From positions 286,377 to 350,376 of the forward strand of contig NZ_JOIZ01000007.1 of assembly GCF_000721605.1 (NCBI RefSeq): a stretch of 64,000 bases of DNA, given 5' to 3'. A program made the position numbers and the translations under genes. The notes under the pieces were generated by a model that worked only from the letters and a program-made list of their open reading frames with translations, was not told the origin of the DNA and ran no database searches. Source of the DNA: Streptomyces sp. NRRL S-37 (GTDB lineage Bacteria > Actinomycetota > Actinomycetes > Streptomycetales > Streptomycetaceae). This document shows positions 1-8,707 of this stretch, piece by piece. Each line of letters begins with the position of its first letter. The first letter of the stretch is position 1.

Positions 1-585
1 GAGGTGGCGAAGGCTCGGTATCCGGGGTTCTTCCGCGAGTTCGCGGCCTTGGAAGCCGACGCTGCCGAGTTGCACGCCTACGACTCCCATGTCGTCAACG
101 GCTTGCTGCAATGCGAGGAGTACGCACGCGCAGTTTTCAGCATGTGGCGGCCACTGCTTGATGCGGAGACCATCGAGCAACGGGTGTCGGCGCGTTTGGA
201 CCGGCATAAGTTGTTGGCTCGGCGCCCTAAGCCGCTGCTGAGCTTCGTGATCGAGGAGACCGTTCTGCGTAGGCCCCTTGGGGGCGCGGAGGTCATGCGA
301 GCCCAATTGGAGCACCTGTTGCTCATCGGACACGAACGCAACGTAGAGCTACAGGTGATGCCGACCGGACGCGACGAACATGCCGGAGTCGCTGGCCCCT
401 TCACGTTGATCCTCACGCGGCAACAACGGAGGATGGCGTATACGGAGGTGCAGAGCAACAGCGCCCTGCATACGGTGCCAGCGAAGGTCCAGGGGTTCGA
501 GTCCACGTACGGAGTCCTGCGGGCGCAAGCGATGACCCCCAGGGAGTCGCTGGCCTGGATCGAGAAGCTCTTGGGAGAGTTGTGA
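1..585 (+). CDS. DUF5753 regulator (WhiJ-like), 5' end cut by window edge
   Basis: The frame is open from base 1, so only the C-terminal ~194 residues are visible. They match the DUF5753 part of Streptomyces XRE-family regulators, including the conserved stretches Y-x-x-x-V-(V/N)-G-L-L-Q near the start and V-L-R-R-P-(L)-G-G in the middle. Whole proteins of this family are about 280 residues with an N-terminal helix-turn-helix, which would lie upstream of the window. The stop overlaps the next start (GTGA), the usual arrangement with a DUF397 partner. By analogy with WhiJ systems such pairs affect development, but the target of this one cannot be read from sequence. Confidence 0.85.
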   Translation, partial: EVAKARYPGFFREFAALEADAAELHAYDSHVVNGLLQCEEYARAVFSMWRPLLDAETIEQRVSARLDRHKLLARRPKPLLSFVIEETVLRRPLGGAEVMRAQLEHLLLIGHERNVELQVMPTGRDEHAGVAGPFTLILTRQQRRMAYTEVQSNSALHTVPAKVQGFESTYGVLRAQAMTPRESLAWIEKLLGEL

Positions 586-782
586 ACGCCAACGACGATC
601 AGGCAGCACAGGTGACCTGGGTGAAGAGCAGCTACAGCGCTGGTGATGGTGGCCAGTGTGTCGAGGTCGCGGATGCTGGTTCGGCAGTTCTGATCCGCGA
701 CTCCAAGTGCCCGGACGTGGCGATCCTCAACGTGCCGTCCGCCCAGTGGACGGCGTTCGTGCGGATGGCCACGCGCGACTGA
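582..782 (+). CDS. DUF397 small protein, partner of the DUF5753 regulator
   Basis: This 66-residue protein has the DUF397 signature: W-x-K-S-S-Y-S near the N-terminus, a central C-V-E-V-A stretch, an I-R-D-S-K segment, and a C-terminal W-x-x-F. The GTG start overlaps the upstream stop by 4 nt, so translation is probably coupled. DUF397 proteins are almost always encoded beside DUF5753 regulators in Streptomyces and are thought to modulate them; the mechanism is not visible here. A perfect 17-bp hairpin follows directly. Confidence 0.85.
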   Translation: MNANDDQAAQVTWVKSSYSAGDGGQCVEVADAGSAVLIRDSKCPDVAILNVPSAQWTAFVRMATRD

Positions 783-790
783 GACGAACG

Positions 791-831
791 GAGGGGCGGT
801 GGGGAGCCGTTGATGCTCCCCACCGCCCCTC
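791..831. terminator. bidirectional terminator hairpin
   Basis: Perfect 17-bp inverted repeat (791-807 with 815-831) around a 7-nt loop. It lies between the convergent DUF397 gene and pglX and could terminate both. There is no long T-tract, as is common in Streptomyces. Confidence 0.8.
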
Positions 832-858
832 ACTCATGCCCGAAGGGCACGGCTTTGC

Positions 859-3800
859 TCACTCGCTCTTCTTGCGCCGCCCGCCTGCCTTCTTCTCGGG
901 ACGCCAGTTGACGAGATCCGCCTCGGACAGCTCGCGCTCCGCGCGGCCGGTGTCGAGGGCGGCCTGGAACTCCTCGGCGGGGTTGCCCTCCCACTCCTCG
1001 TCGTACTCCCCGTACCACTGGTGCACCCAGGGCAGCACCTCGCGCAGCCCGGCGAGGAGCGGGACGAAACGGGGGTCGTCCTTGGCCCAGCCGCCGGTCT
1101 CGACACGGTCGCGGATCAGGCTGACGAGGGCGTCGGCCTGGTCGCGGTGGTTCCAGCCGGCCCAGCCGAGCAGGAGAGAGCCGTCGGCCTCGGGGGAGGC
1201 GCCGGGGTAGGAGATGAACCGCTCCTTGGGCACGTCGAGCTTGCCGCGGTTCGACCAGTAGGAGTGCTTGAGGAAGTCGGCGCTCGTGTACTTCGGCGGC
1301 ACCTTGATGTCGAGCCGCTTCCCGGTCCGGTCTTCCTCCCGCTGCTGCTCCCAGACCTGCTCCCACTGTGCCCGCTTGCGCAGCCCGGAGTCCTTGTAAC
1401 GGAGGGCGGCGAGATAGGGCACGTGCTCGGCCTCGAGGACGGCGGCGAGCACGGTGGCGAGGGAAGCGTCCCGCTTACCGAGGTGATCGGCGGCGTACAG
1501 CGCGGCAACGTCCTGCACGTCCTGGTCGTGCCGCAACTCATCGGCAAGCTGGTTGATGGTGAGCGGCCGGGGCACGGTGAACCCGTCCCGCTCCTCGAAC
1601 CACAACTCCTCCCGCTCGGCGGCATCGAGCAGCCACTTCCGCAGAGCGGCGGCCTCGCGCTTCTCCCAGGGCTCGATGGACCAACGGCGCTTGTACTCCG
1701 GCCGTTCGATGAGGCGAATTTCCTTGTTGGCCTCGATGAGATCGATCCGGGCTTGGACGACCTTCTGATACGCCTCGGGCCAGTCGGCGGGGACCTCGGT
1801 GCAGCGGGCGGACCCGTGCCGCTCGAACCAAGCCGTCTCTGCACTGCTCCGGGCCAGTACGATTTCGAACGCGCGCTGCCCGAGGGCGAGTTCGGGAACG
1901 TCGGTCTCGGTGATGGTGGTCTGTGCGACCTCGTCAGTGGTGAGCAGCCCGTAGGCTCCGTAGACGGTCCAGTCCAGTTCCTCCTGCAAGAGGATCATCC
2001 GCGCCCGGATCCGCTCTTGCGCTCGGTGAGCTTCGTCGAGCGTTTCACGGGCAGGCATGGCGTTGTGTGTCAGAGTGGATGGCTCGTGTTGTTTCAACTC
2101 CTGCGCGAGCGCGTCCAGCTTTCGGCCGAGATCGAGGGGGAGGGTTCCAGGGATGGGAAGCTTTTTTAGCTTGGTCGAGGAAAACTGGTAGAACCGCTCC
2201 CAGGCTTGAGATTTGAAACCTTCATTGACGCCTTGACTTCCTTTGTCATGGCTCACCTGCTTCATCCAAAAGCAAGCGGCTGAGGAATTCAGCAAGCCGA
2301 GCAACTCTAGATGTTCTTCCTCGGATGCTCCTTCTGGTAGCTTGATAGCCGGGGCTGTTTGCTTGAATAGTTTACCGTCGCGATCCAGTGCGAAGTGATT
2401 GTGTGTAGCTACTTCGCCATAAGAGATTGTTAGGGGTAGGTTGAGGCGTTCTGCATAGTTCTCCAAGTGCTCATACCATGATCGGCCATGCTCCTCCAGG
2501 GTTCGGCCAAATAGGCCTCGGGAGCGCAGAAGGGATCGCGACGGCCACAGGCTCCGGGAGGGGAGGTGATCAGTCTCGGGTACAACCTTGCAGTGGGCTC
2601 TATCTGCGTATGGACTGCGTACCAGCAAGGAACCGTGCACGCCGAAATCTCGTACATTGTCTCCTACTACGAACCGCTCCACAGACTTGTTGTCTTTGAG
2701 TCGCATTGCTGTGGCCATGTCTGGAAGCGTCCAAGCTTCATCTTCACCGGGATTGGTCGTGCGTCCGATTACGTTGATGCGGTCGGAAAGTCGAGTCTCT
2801 GTACCGCTCTCCAGCTGTGCTAGGCAGTCGAGTGCTCCTCCACCAGACAGAGACCACGGGAACTTGCGGAGCTGGCTGCGAGGTGTATCGACGCATGACA
2901 CCCAATCCGATTCGCTTCCCGGCGTCCCAATCTGAGCCGCAATCGCCTGCCACACCACCCCATCCGCAGGCCTCTCTGGCTGGCCAGGTTCCCCCCGAAC
3001 TCCCAAGATGGCTCGAATAGTTTCACTCTTTCGAGCCAATTGATTGCGTCCGGCGAGAATCACGGTTGGCGTCCCATGCCCCGGAATGAAAGCCCCGGAC
3101 GTATCGATGGCGTGCGTCAAATTAACCCTCGGGAAGAACTCCTCAATCAGCTTCTTCCCGAATTCCCGCTTCATGAAGGAATTAGCGGTGATCTGCCCGG
3201 TGAACCCCCCATCCCGATGGTCACCCCCCGCCCGAACCGCCAACTCGAAGATCCGCTGAGCAAACGGCACCGACAACGCATACTGCCGATAGCAAGCGTC
3301 ATACGCAGCCTTGTAGTTCTTGTTCTCGTTCGCGTCCTTCACGGTGATGTACGGCGGATTCCCCACCACCACGTGGTAAGACCCCCGCCCGAGCAGATCC
3401 ACCTCCCGCGCGAACCCCTCCACATCCTCGGTCCGGAAGTAGAACGGCTCGTTCTCCGCGAACAGCGTGTCCAGCGCCTCCGTGACCGTCTCCGCGCCCC
3501 GCCCATGCAGCAACGAGTCCGCCACAGCCACCCGAATAGGCAACCCAGGAGCCGCGCTCAACTCCCGCACGCCCCCCGCCTTCAGCGCGGCCACCAACAA
3601 CCGGAACCGCGCGATCGCCACAGCGAACGGATTCTTGTCGGCCCCGTGGACGGACTCCAACGCCCGCCGCACCAGCACCCACGCCTCGGTCCCCGGCTCG
3701 GCCTCCCGCCACTTCCCCAGCAGCCGCTCGAACATCCCCAGCAGGAAGTGCCCGGAGCCGCACGCGGGGTCGATGCACCGCAGCCCCCGTACGACCTCCT

Positions 3801-4584
3801 CCCCACCGGGACCGTCCGCGAAGACCTCTCCGTCCCACCCACCGGGCCGGTACTTCCACGCCGGCGTGAGGCCGAACTCCTCCACCGCCGGTTCCAGCGT
3901 CAGGTCGAGGATGAACTCCTCCACGAACACCGGCGTCTGGAGCAGCGCGTACGTCTTCCGCGCGTGCTCCGACAGGTCCTGGTACAGATCACCGAGGAAA
4001 CGGGTGTTCAGCTCACCGTCGGTGAAGTCGTGCACGACCTCGCCGTCCGCGCCCCGCTGCCGCCAGAACGCCAGCAGCGCCGTGGCCGCCTCGTACGACG
4101 GAAGGACCTCGAACAACGGGTTGTGCGCCGGATCGAACAGCCCCGCCACCGTCCGGTGGGACTGGGCCAGCGCCTCGAAGGACGCGAGCAGCCAGTCACG
4201 GTCGTTCAGCGAGGGGTTCCGCCGGAAGAAGTCGTCGTGCCGGTCCTGCGCCTCGGCCAGCCGGTCCCCGGGACCGGACAGCCACGCGTCCGGGATCAGC
4301 CCGTTGTCCTCGCTGAACCGCACGAACACACACGCCAGCACCCACGCGGCGGCGATCTGCACGACCCGCTCGTCCCGCCACGTCTCGTACATGGCGGCCG
4401 TACGCTCCGCCGCGACGGCCTTCTCGTACTCCGCCCGCAGCGCGTCCCGGAACTCCGGCTCGGCCTCGGTCCGCTCCCGCAGGTCGTCCTCCAGGAGCCG
4501 CGCCTGCGCCTGGAGGTCCTTCAGCAGCCGTGCGCCGTCCAGCGAGGCCCCCGACCCCTGCGTCCCCTCAGCCGTCACCGTCAC
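859..4584 (-). CDS. pglX: BREX-2 adenine-specific DNA methyltransferase PglX
   Basis: A 1,241-residue protein of the size and architecture of PglX from the Streptomyces phage growth limitation (BREX type 2) system. It has a helical N-terminus, an AdoMet-binding motif D-P-A-C-G-S-G near residue 273, the catalytic N-P-P-Y motif of N6-adenine methyltransferases near residue 408, then a large specificity and C-terminal region ending in a basic tail. PglX methylates host DNA so that BREX can tell self from phage. The GTG start follows a GAGG box. The middle (about residues 500-830, bases 2,100-3,100) is clearly poorer in G+C, with codons such as CTA, ACA and TAT rare elsewhere in the window, suggesting exchange of the target-recognition region. 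No G/C run longer than six was seen, so the slippage described for S. coelicolor pgl genes is not obvious. pglW lies 6 kb upstream on the same strand; pglY and pglZ are absent from the window. Confidence 0.9.
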   Translation of the reverse strand: MTVTAEGTQGSGASLDGARLLKDLQAQARLLEDDLRERTEAEPEFRDALRAEYEKAVAAERTAAMYETWRDERVVQIAAAWVLACVFVRFSEDNGLIPDAWLSGPGDRLAEAQDRHDDFFRRNPSLNDRDWLLASFEALAQSHRTVAGLFDPAHNPLFEVLPSYEAATALLAFWRQRGADGEVVHDFTDGELNTRFLGDLYQDLSEHARKTYALLQTPVFVEEFILDLTLEPAVEEFGLTPAWKYRPGGWDGEVFADGPGGEEVVRGLRCIDPACGSGHFLLGMFERLLGKWREAEPGTEAWVLVRRALESVHGADKNPFAVAIARFRLLVAALKAGGVRELSAAPGLPIRVAVADSLLHGRGAETVTEALDTLFAENEPFYFRTEDVEGFAREVDLLGRGSYHVVVGNPPYITVKDANENKNYKAAYDACYRQYALSVPFAQRIFELAVRAGGDHRDGGFTGQITANSFMKREFGKKLIEEFFPRVNLTHAIDTSGAFIPGHGTPTVILAGRNQLARKSETIRAILGVRGEPGQPERPADGVVWQAIAAQIGTPGSESDWVSCVDTPRSQLRKFPWSLSGGGALDCLAQLESGTETRLSDRINVIGRTTNPGEDEAWTLPDMATAMRLKDNKSVERFVVGDNVRDFGVHGSLLVRSPYADRAHCKVVPETDHLPSRSLWPSRSLLRSRGLFGRTLEEHGRSWYEHLENYAERLNLPLTISYGEVATHNHFALDRDGKLFKQTAPAIKLPEGASEEEHLELLGLLNSSAACFWMKQVSHDKGSQGVNEGFKSQAWERFYQFSSTKLKKLPIPGTLPLDLGRKLDALAQELKQHEPSTLTHNAMPARETLDEAHRAQERIRARMILLQEELDWTVYGAYGLLTTDEVAQTTITETDVPELALGQRAFEIVLARSSAETAWFERHGSARCTEVPADWPEAYQKVVQARIDLIEANKEIRLIERPEYKRRWSIEPWEKREAAALRKWLLDAAEREELWFEERDGFTVPRPLTINQLADELRHDQDVQDVAALYAADHLGKRDASLATVLAAVLEAEHVPYLAALRYKDSGLRKRAQWEQVWEQQREEDRTGKRLDIKVPPKYTSADFLKHSYWSNRGKLDVPKERFISYPGASPEADGSLLLGWAGWNHRDQADALVSLIRDRVETGGWAKDDPRFVPLLAGLREVLPWVHQWYGEYDEEWEGNPAEEFQAALDTGRAERELSEADLVNWRPEKKAGGRRKKSE

Positions 4585-4770
4585 AGCCGTACCTCACATC
4601 CCGCTAGCCGGCCCCGCGATCAACGCGGACGCCCTCATTTCCCGGCGAACCCCCCAAGGCCCGCCGCCCCATCCTGCCAGCCCGGCCGCACCGGCTTCAG
4701 GCAGATCGGTGCACAGTGAACTATTCGCAGGGCGCGATCCGGCATTTACGCTGCTCAGACGGTTGATCAC

Positions 4771-4792
4771 GCACCACCCGTCCCGGTGGTGC
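4771..4792 (-). terminator. hairpin downstream of the NLR/GNAT operon
   Basis: 8-bp perfect stem (4771-4778 with 4785-4792) with a 6-nt loop. It lies in the 293-nt gap between the GNAT stop and the pglX start and probably separates the NLR operon from pglX. The rest of the gap shows only the pglX ribosome binding site. Confidence 0.45.
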
Positions 4793-4877
4793 GGTGTGAC
4801 CGCAGGGGATGCGGCCGTGCCTCGGCTTCACGTCGGCGGCACGGCCGCCCGTGCCGGGCCCGGGACGGCCGGCCCGA

Positions 4878-5447
4878 CTACCGGGACGCAACGCCCAGAT
4901 CGCGCACGTAGATGTCCCAGTAGGGCGGTGTGACGCCGGCCAGCGGGCCCTTCCTGCCGACGTTCGTCCACCCCCAGTGCCGGTAGATGCTCTGCGTGGC
5001 GAGGGCGGTGGGCTGCACCGACAGGATCGCGCGCTGCTCCGCGCGATCGCGCAGGAGCTCCTCCAACAGGCGTCCGCCCGTACCACGGCCCCGCCCCTCG
5101 GGAAGGACCGCCAGGCTGATGACGGCGAAGGTCCGGCCCGGCCACTCCCGTACCAGGCCGGCGGGGAGCGGCCGGTCGAAGTCGCCCCACCAGCCGTGGT
5201 CGGCGGGGAGCGGATGACCGTAGGCGTACCCGAGGAGGCGGTCCCGCCGCCGTGCCACGACCAGCCGGAAACCCGTGACCTCCCTCAGGCTCCGGAGTTC
5301 CTCCTCGTGCGCGGGGGACATCTCCGGAACCCAGGCGAACGGCTCGGCGGAGAAGACGCGGTCGTGCACCGCGCAGATCCGGCGGAACCAGTCGGCGGCC
5401 GACTCCCCTCCACCGCCCTCGACCACGACCTCATCCGGCTCGGCCAT
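4878..5447 (-). CDS. GNAT-family acetyltransferase, last gene of the NLR operon
   Basis: A 189-residue single-domain GNAT protein. The acetyl-CoA binding motif A is visible as a beta strand followed by V-L-P-E-G-R-G-R-G-T-G-G-R-L-L (about residues 113-128), and a C-terminal Y-R-H-W-G-W segment matches the usual motif B region. The ATG overlaps the 3' end of the NB-ARC gene by 17 nt, so the two are almost certainly co-translated. The substrate is unknown. Coupling to an NLR suggests a role in the same pathway (modifying enzyme or effector), which is inference. A truncated, frameshifted copy of the same GNAT-NLR junction lies at 21,365-21,648. Confidence 0.85.
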   Translation of the reverse strand: MAEPDEVVVEGGGGESAADWFRRICAVHDRVFSAEPFAWVPEMSPAHEEELRSLREVTGFRLVVARRRDRLLGYAYGHPLPADHGWWGDFDRPLPAGLVREWPGRTFAVISLAVLPEGRGRGTGGRLLEELLRDRAEQRAILSVQPTALATQSIYRHWGWTNVGRKGPLAGVTPPYWDIYVRDLGVASR

Positions 5448-7614
5448 CGTCGTCCTCCTGCCCGTCCCCCGAGAGCATGACGTCCTCCGCCTGCCTCCGC
5501 AGAACGTCGGCCAGTTCGTCGCCGAGCTCCTCGTACAGAGCCGCGGCCCGCGTCCAGAAATCACGCGCGGCGTCCGGCTCACCGCGCGCCGAGGACACAT
5601 CTCCCAGCCGTCTGAGCGTCGACGCCTCGCTGCGCCGATCGGTGAACTCGCGGAAGACGGCCAGGGCCCGCCCGAGGTGGTCCGCCGCGTCGGCGAGTTC
5701 ACCCAGCTCGCCGAGACTGTCGGCGAGGGGGAGCGCACCCCAGGCCTCGCTCCACCGGTCGCCGATCGCATGGAAGACGCCGAGGGCCTGGCGGCAGAGC
5801 GCGGCCGCCTCCACGTGCTCGGTGCGCCCACGGGCGCACTCCGCGAGACTAAGCAGGCTCATCCCCTCGCCCCGTCTGTCACCGTGCTCGCGGAACACGG
5901 ACAGCGCGGCCTCGAAGTGTGTCTGCGCCTCGGCGTCGGGATCGCCCTGCTCCAGGGCCACCAGCCCCAAGCCTCGCAGCGAGAACCCCAGCGTCCAGAG
6001 ATCGTCGATGCCCCGGCTGAGCTCCGCAGCCCGCCGGTAGTTCTCGACAGCGACGTCGTACGTCCCGGACCGCCAGTGCACATCACCCAGGCACATCAGG
6101 TGGAACGCCTCTCCTACCTGGTTCCCGACCAGCCGTGCGGCATCCAGCCCGAACTCGTGGACGTGCTTCCAGTCCGACCAGTGGGCACTGAGCTCGAAGA
6201 ATCCGCCGGCCACCGCGGGCAGCATCCACGCGATGTCGTACTGCCCCCAGGCGACCGCCTGCCTCAGCGCGGCGAGCAGGTTCTCGCGTTCGGCGTCGAA
6301 CCACCGCACCGCGTCGGCGGCCTCGCCGAAACGCTCGACCGGTCGCACATGGTCGCCCGCGGGCACCAGGCGAAGGGAGCGGGAGCGCGGAAGGATGGCC
6401 TTCCGGCCCGCGTCGGCGCTGAGCAGGTACCAGGTGAGGACCCGGCGCACGGCCCGGGTCCTCACCTCCCGCGGCTCCTCGGCCGACAGCAGCTCCACCG
6501 CGTAGGAACGCAGCAGATCGTGCATGCGGTATCTGTCCCTGGCGGTCTCCTGGAGGAGATGGACGTCGGCGAGTTCACCGAGCCTGCGCCGCGCGACCGC
6601 CGGGGTGACCGCGAGAAGCGCCGCCGCGGAGTCGCCGCACAGCACCTTTCCCTCGTGCAGACCCAGAAGCCGGAAGGCTCTTCGGGACTCCTCCGGGAGT
6701 GCTCTGTAGGACCACGAGAAGACGGCACGCACATCGCTGAGCTCGTCCTCCCGGTCGGCCAGGGCGTCGAGGAGATCCTGCTCCCGGACGAGTTCGTCCA
6801 CCAGCTCGCCCAGCGACAGCAGCGAACGACCGGCCGCACGTTCTCCCACGACGCGAAGCGCCAGGGGGAGACAGCCGCAGAGCTCAGCCACTCGGCGGGC
6901 CGCCTCGGGCTCCGCGTCGACCCGCGGTGGCCCGATCACCTCACGCAGGAGCCGCACCGACTCCTCGAGCGACAGTACGTCGAGTGTCACACGCGCTGCT
7001 CCCTCCCTCGCCACGAGACCGGAGAGTCTGTTTCGGCTGGTGATCAGTACGAGACTGGAACGTGAAGCGGGAATCACCTGTCTGATCTGTTTGACGGACG
7101 AAACATTGTCGATGAATATCAGGATTTTCTTTCCGTACACCATCGAACGGAACAGCGCGGCGCATTCCTGCTCGTCGATCGGAATGCGATCGGCTTCCAC
7201 GCCGAGAGCCCGGAGGAAGGACGTCAGGGCCTGCTCGGGTCCCAGCGCGTTGCCGCTGTTGTACCCGCGCATGTCGATGTACAGATCGCCGTCCGCGAAG
7301 TGCCGGCGGACCCGGTGCGCCCAGTGCAGGGCGAGCGCGGTCTTCCCCACGCCCGGGCCCCCGGTGATCGCCGTGACGACGGCCGGCCCGTCACCGTGCT
7401 CGTCGGCGGGCCGCGGGTGCAGGGTGTCCAGCCCTGTCAGCTCCTTTACCCGGTTGACGAATCCGGGTACCCCATAAGGGAGTTGGCGGGGCGGGGGGAA
7501 AGAACGGCCGGGGCCGTGGACGTGTATCCCACCGTGTACGGTCCCGGCCTGGACCACCACGTCACTGTCGCCGCCGGAGAACTCGTTCGAGACGGATGTC
7601 GGCTCGTCGGTCAT
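5431..7614 (-). CDS. NLR-type NB-ARC/TPR STAND ATPase with N-terminal amyloid-like motif
   Basis: A 727-residue protein with, in order: a short N-terminus holding D-V-V-V-Q-A-G-T-V-H-G-G-I-H-V-H (about residues 18-33), which fits the RHIM-related bacterial amyloid signalling motif (BASS3-like); an NB-ARC NTPase with Walker A G-G-P-G-V-G-K-T near residue 85, Walker B I-L-I-F-I-D and sensor S-R-N-R; a winged-helix region with M-H-D-L-L-R; and TPR-like helices to the C-terminus. There is no DNA-binding domain, unlike AfsR/SARP regulators. NLR-type STAND proteins oligomerise on sensing a ligand; here the N-terminal motif would template assembly of a partner carrying the same motif, and the protein at 8,708-9,142 is the obvious candidate. 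It lies 36 nt downstream of the DUF6879 gene and overlaps the GNAT gene. Functional role (defence or cell death) is inferred from the family. Confidence 0.9.
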   Translation of the reverse strand: MTDEPTSVSNEFSGGDSDVVVQAGTVHGGIHVHGPGRSFPPPRQLPYGVPGFVNRVKELTGLDTLHPRPADEHGDGPAVVTAITGGPGVGKTALALHWAHRVRRHFADGDLYIDMRGYNSGNALGPEQALTSFLRALGVEADRIPIDEQECAALFRSMVYGKKILIFIDNVSSVKQIRQVIPASRSSLVLITSRNRLSGLVAREGAARVTLDVLSLEESVRLLREVIGPPRVDAEPEAARRVAELCGCLPLALRVVGERAAGRSLLSLGELVDELVREQDLLDALADREDELSDVRAVFSWSYRALPEESRRAFRLLGLHEGKVLCGDSAAALLAVTPAVARRRLGELADVHLLQETARDRYRMHDLLRSYAVELLSAEEPREVRTRAVRRVLTWYLLSADAGRKAILPRSRSLRLVPAGDHVRPVERFGEAADAVRWFDAERENLLAALRQAVAWGQYDIAWMLPAVAGGFFELSAHWSDWKHVHEFGLDAARLVGNQVGEAFHLMCLGDVHWRSGTYDVAVENYRRAAELSRGIDDLWTLGFSLRGLGLVALEQGDPDAEAQTHFEAALSVFREHGDRRGEGMSLLSLAECARGRTEHVEAAALCRQALGVFHAIGDRWSEAWGALPLADSLGELGELADAADHLGRALAVFREFTDRRSEASTLRRLGDVSSARGEPDAARDFWTRAAALYEELGDELADVLRRQAEDVMLSGDGQEDDDGRAG

Positions 7615-7650
7615 GTGCCCGCTCGGGCCTCCGTCGCTCGTGCGGTCCGC

Positions 7651-8220
7651 TCAGGCCGGGACACGCAGCTGATCCTGATGGGTGCGGGCGAACTCCCGGT
7701 AGGGAACGGCGGACGCCCGGGCCACGTCGCGCCAGTAATTGGCCTCGACCACCCGTTGCGGATCGTCGATGATCTCGGCGGACGAGAAGCTCCCGTCCTC
7801 CTCGTAGTACATCGCGACCAGTTGCGTCGAGTCGAAGAGCCAGTAGTCGTGGTGCGGCAGCTCCGCCGGCCATTCCCCCCGGCGCACGGGCAGGATCCGC
7901 ACGTCCTCTCCCGCCTCGACCGTGTGCTCGTACGCCCACGCGCATTCGAAGCGGACGTAGTCGGACATGGGCAGTTCGACGACATGGACCCTGCTCAGGC
8001 TCTTTCCCGCCGCCACCGCCTTGGCGACGGTGCCGTCGATCCACTCCGCGATACCGGGGAACTCACCCCTCGACTCGCCCGCGAGGAAGCGTGAGAACTC
8101 GTCCTGCTCATAGGTCACGTCGTACCGCTGGAGGGCTTCCAGACGGTAAGCCGTGAACTTGAAGTCCGTGAACAGGCGGTTGAATTCCTCGTCCGCCAAG
8201 GAGGAGAACCTGCGTCCCAC
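7651..8220 (-). CDS. DUF6879 family protein
   Basis: A 189-residue soluble protein resembling the Streptomyces DUF6879 family: an N-terminal F-x-x-F-x-x-(T)-A-(Y/F)-R-L-E segment, a central V-x-V-V-E-x-P-x-S-x-Y-V-R-F-E-x-x-W-(A)-Y strand-helix pair, and a D-Y-W-L-F-D-(S) region. Its GTG start directly abuts the TAG of the preceding small gene, indicating translational coupling. Members often occur beside XRE/DUF397 genes in actinomycetes; the biochemical role is unknown. Here it sits between the small ORF and the NLR in one apparent operon, so it may belong to the sensing or regulatory part of that cassette (inference). Confidence 0.75.
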   Translation of the reverse strand: MGRRFSSLADEEFNRLFTDFKFTAYRLEALQRYDVTYEQDEFSRFLAGESRGEFPGIAEWIDGTVAKAVAAGKSLSRVHVVELPMSDYVRFECAWAYEHTVEAGEDVRILPVRRGEWPAELPHHDYWLFDSTQLVAMYYEEDGSFSSAEIIDDPQRVVEANYWRDVARASAVPYREFARTHQDQLRVPA

Positions 8221-8448
8221 CTACCGCCCCTCACCGTGCCGGCTGTGGTACCGCTCCATGGCGCCGGCCACGACGTCCGCGGAGATGCGGACGGCGCCCT
8301 CTCCCGGAAGGACGTTCTCCAATTCCGCGAAGGTGGCACTGTCCACGAGGCTTCCCTGGATGACCAGTTCGCCGGTCTCGCCCAGGTAGACCGTGGGGCA
8401 GCCGTTGCCGCCCGAGCCCTGGTCCTTGTAGAGCTTGGTGAGTTTCAT
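8221..8448 (-). CDS. small conserved protein upstream of DUF6879
   Basis: A 75-residue protein beginning M-K-L-T-K-L-Y-K, with G-C-P-T-V-Y near residue 20 and a later L-P-G-E-G-A-V-R-I segment. I recognise no domain. The ATG was chosen over an upstream in-frame alternative because a GGAGAGGG box lies just before it. It is the first gene of the four-gene minus-strand run (small protein, DUF6879, NLR, GNAT). The 260 nt upstream contains an AT-rich stretch (about 8,490-8,600) unlike the surrounding DNA and a plausible location for the operon promoter. Function unknown. Confidence 0.7.
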   Translation of the reverse strand: MKLTKLYKDQGSGGNGCPTVYLGETGELVIQGSLVDSATFAELENVLPGEGAVRISADVVAGAMERYHSRHGEGR

Positions 8449-8707
8449 CCCTCTCCCCTGTCCGGATGGCGAACTCGGCTCGCGTGAGATTAGATTGCGA
8501 ATAATGTGGCGCGTCAAGAATGTTCACAGCCGAATGGCGCGAGCGGGCTATTTTGGCTGATTTCATTTCATGGGTCGTCATGTAATGATCTAAATGCCCG
8601 GGTGGGTGCCCCGTGAATTCGGGTGTGGTTTTTGATGCGGCGGTTGTCGGCTCCGTGTCGATGCGGCGGAGGACGGTTTCCCGTGTGGCGCCGAGACCGG
8701 AGACCGC

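Noticed and set aside
859..4584. Phase-variable G-tract in pglX
   Set aside because: Looked for because S. coelicolor pgl genes vary this way; only runs of six G/C were seen, not clearly slippage-prone.
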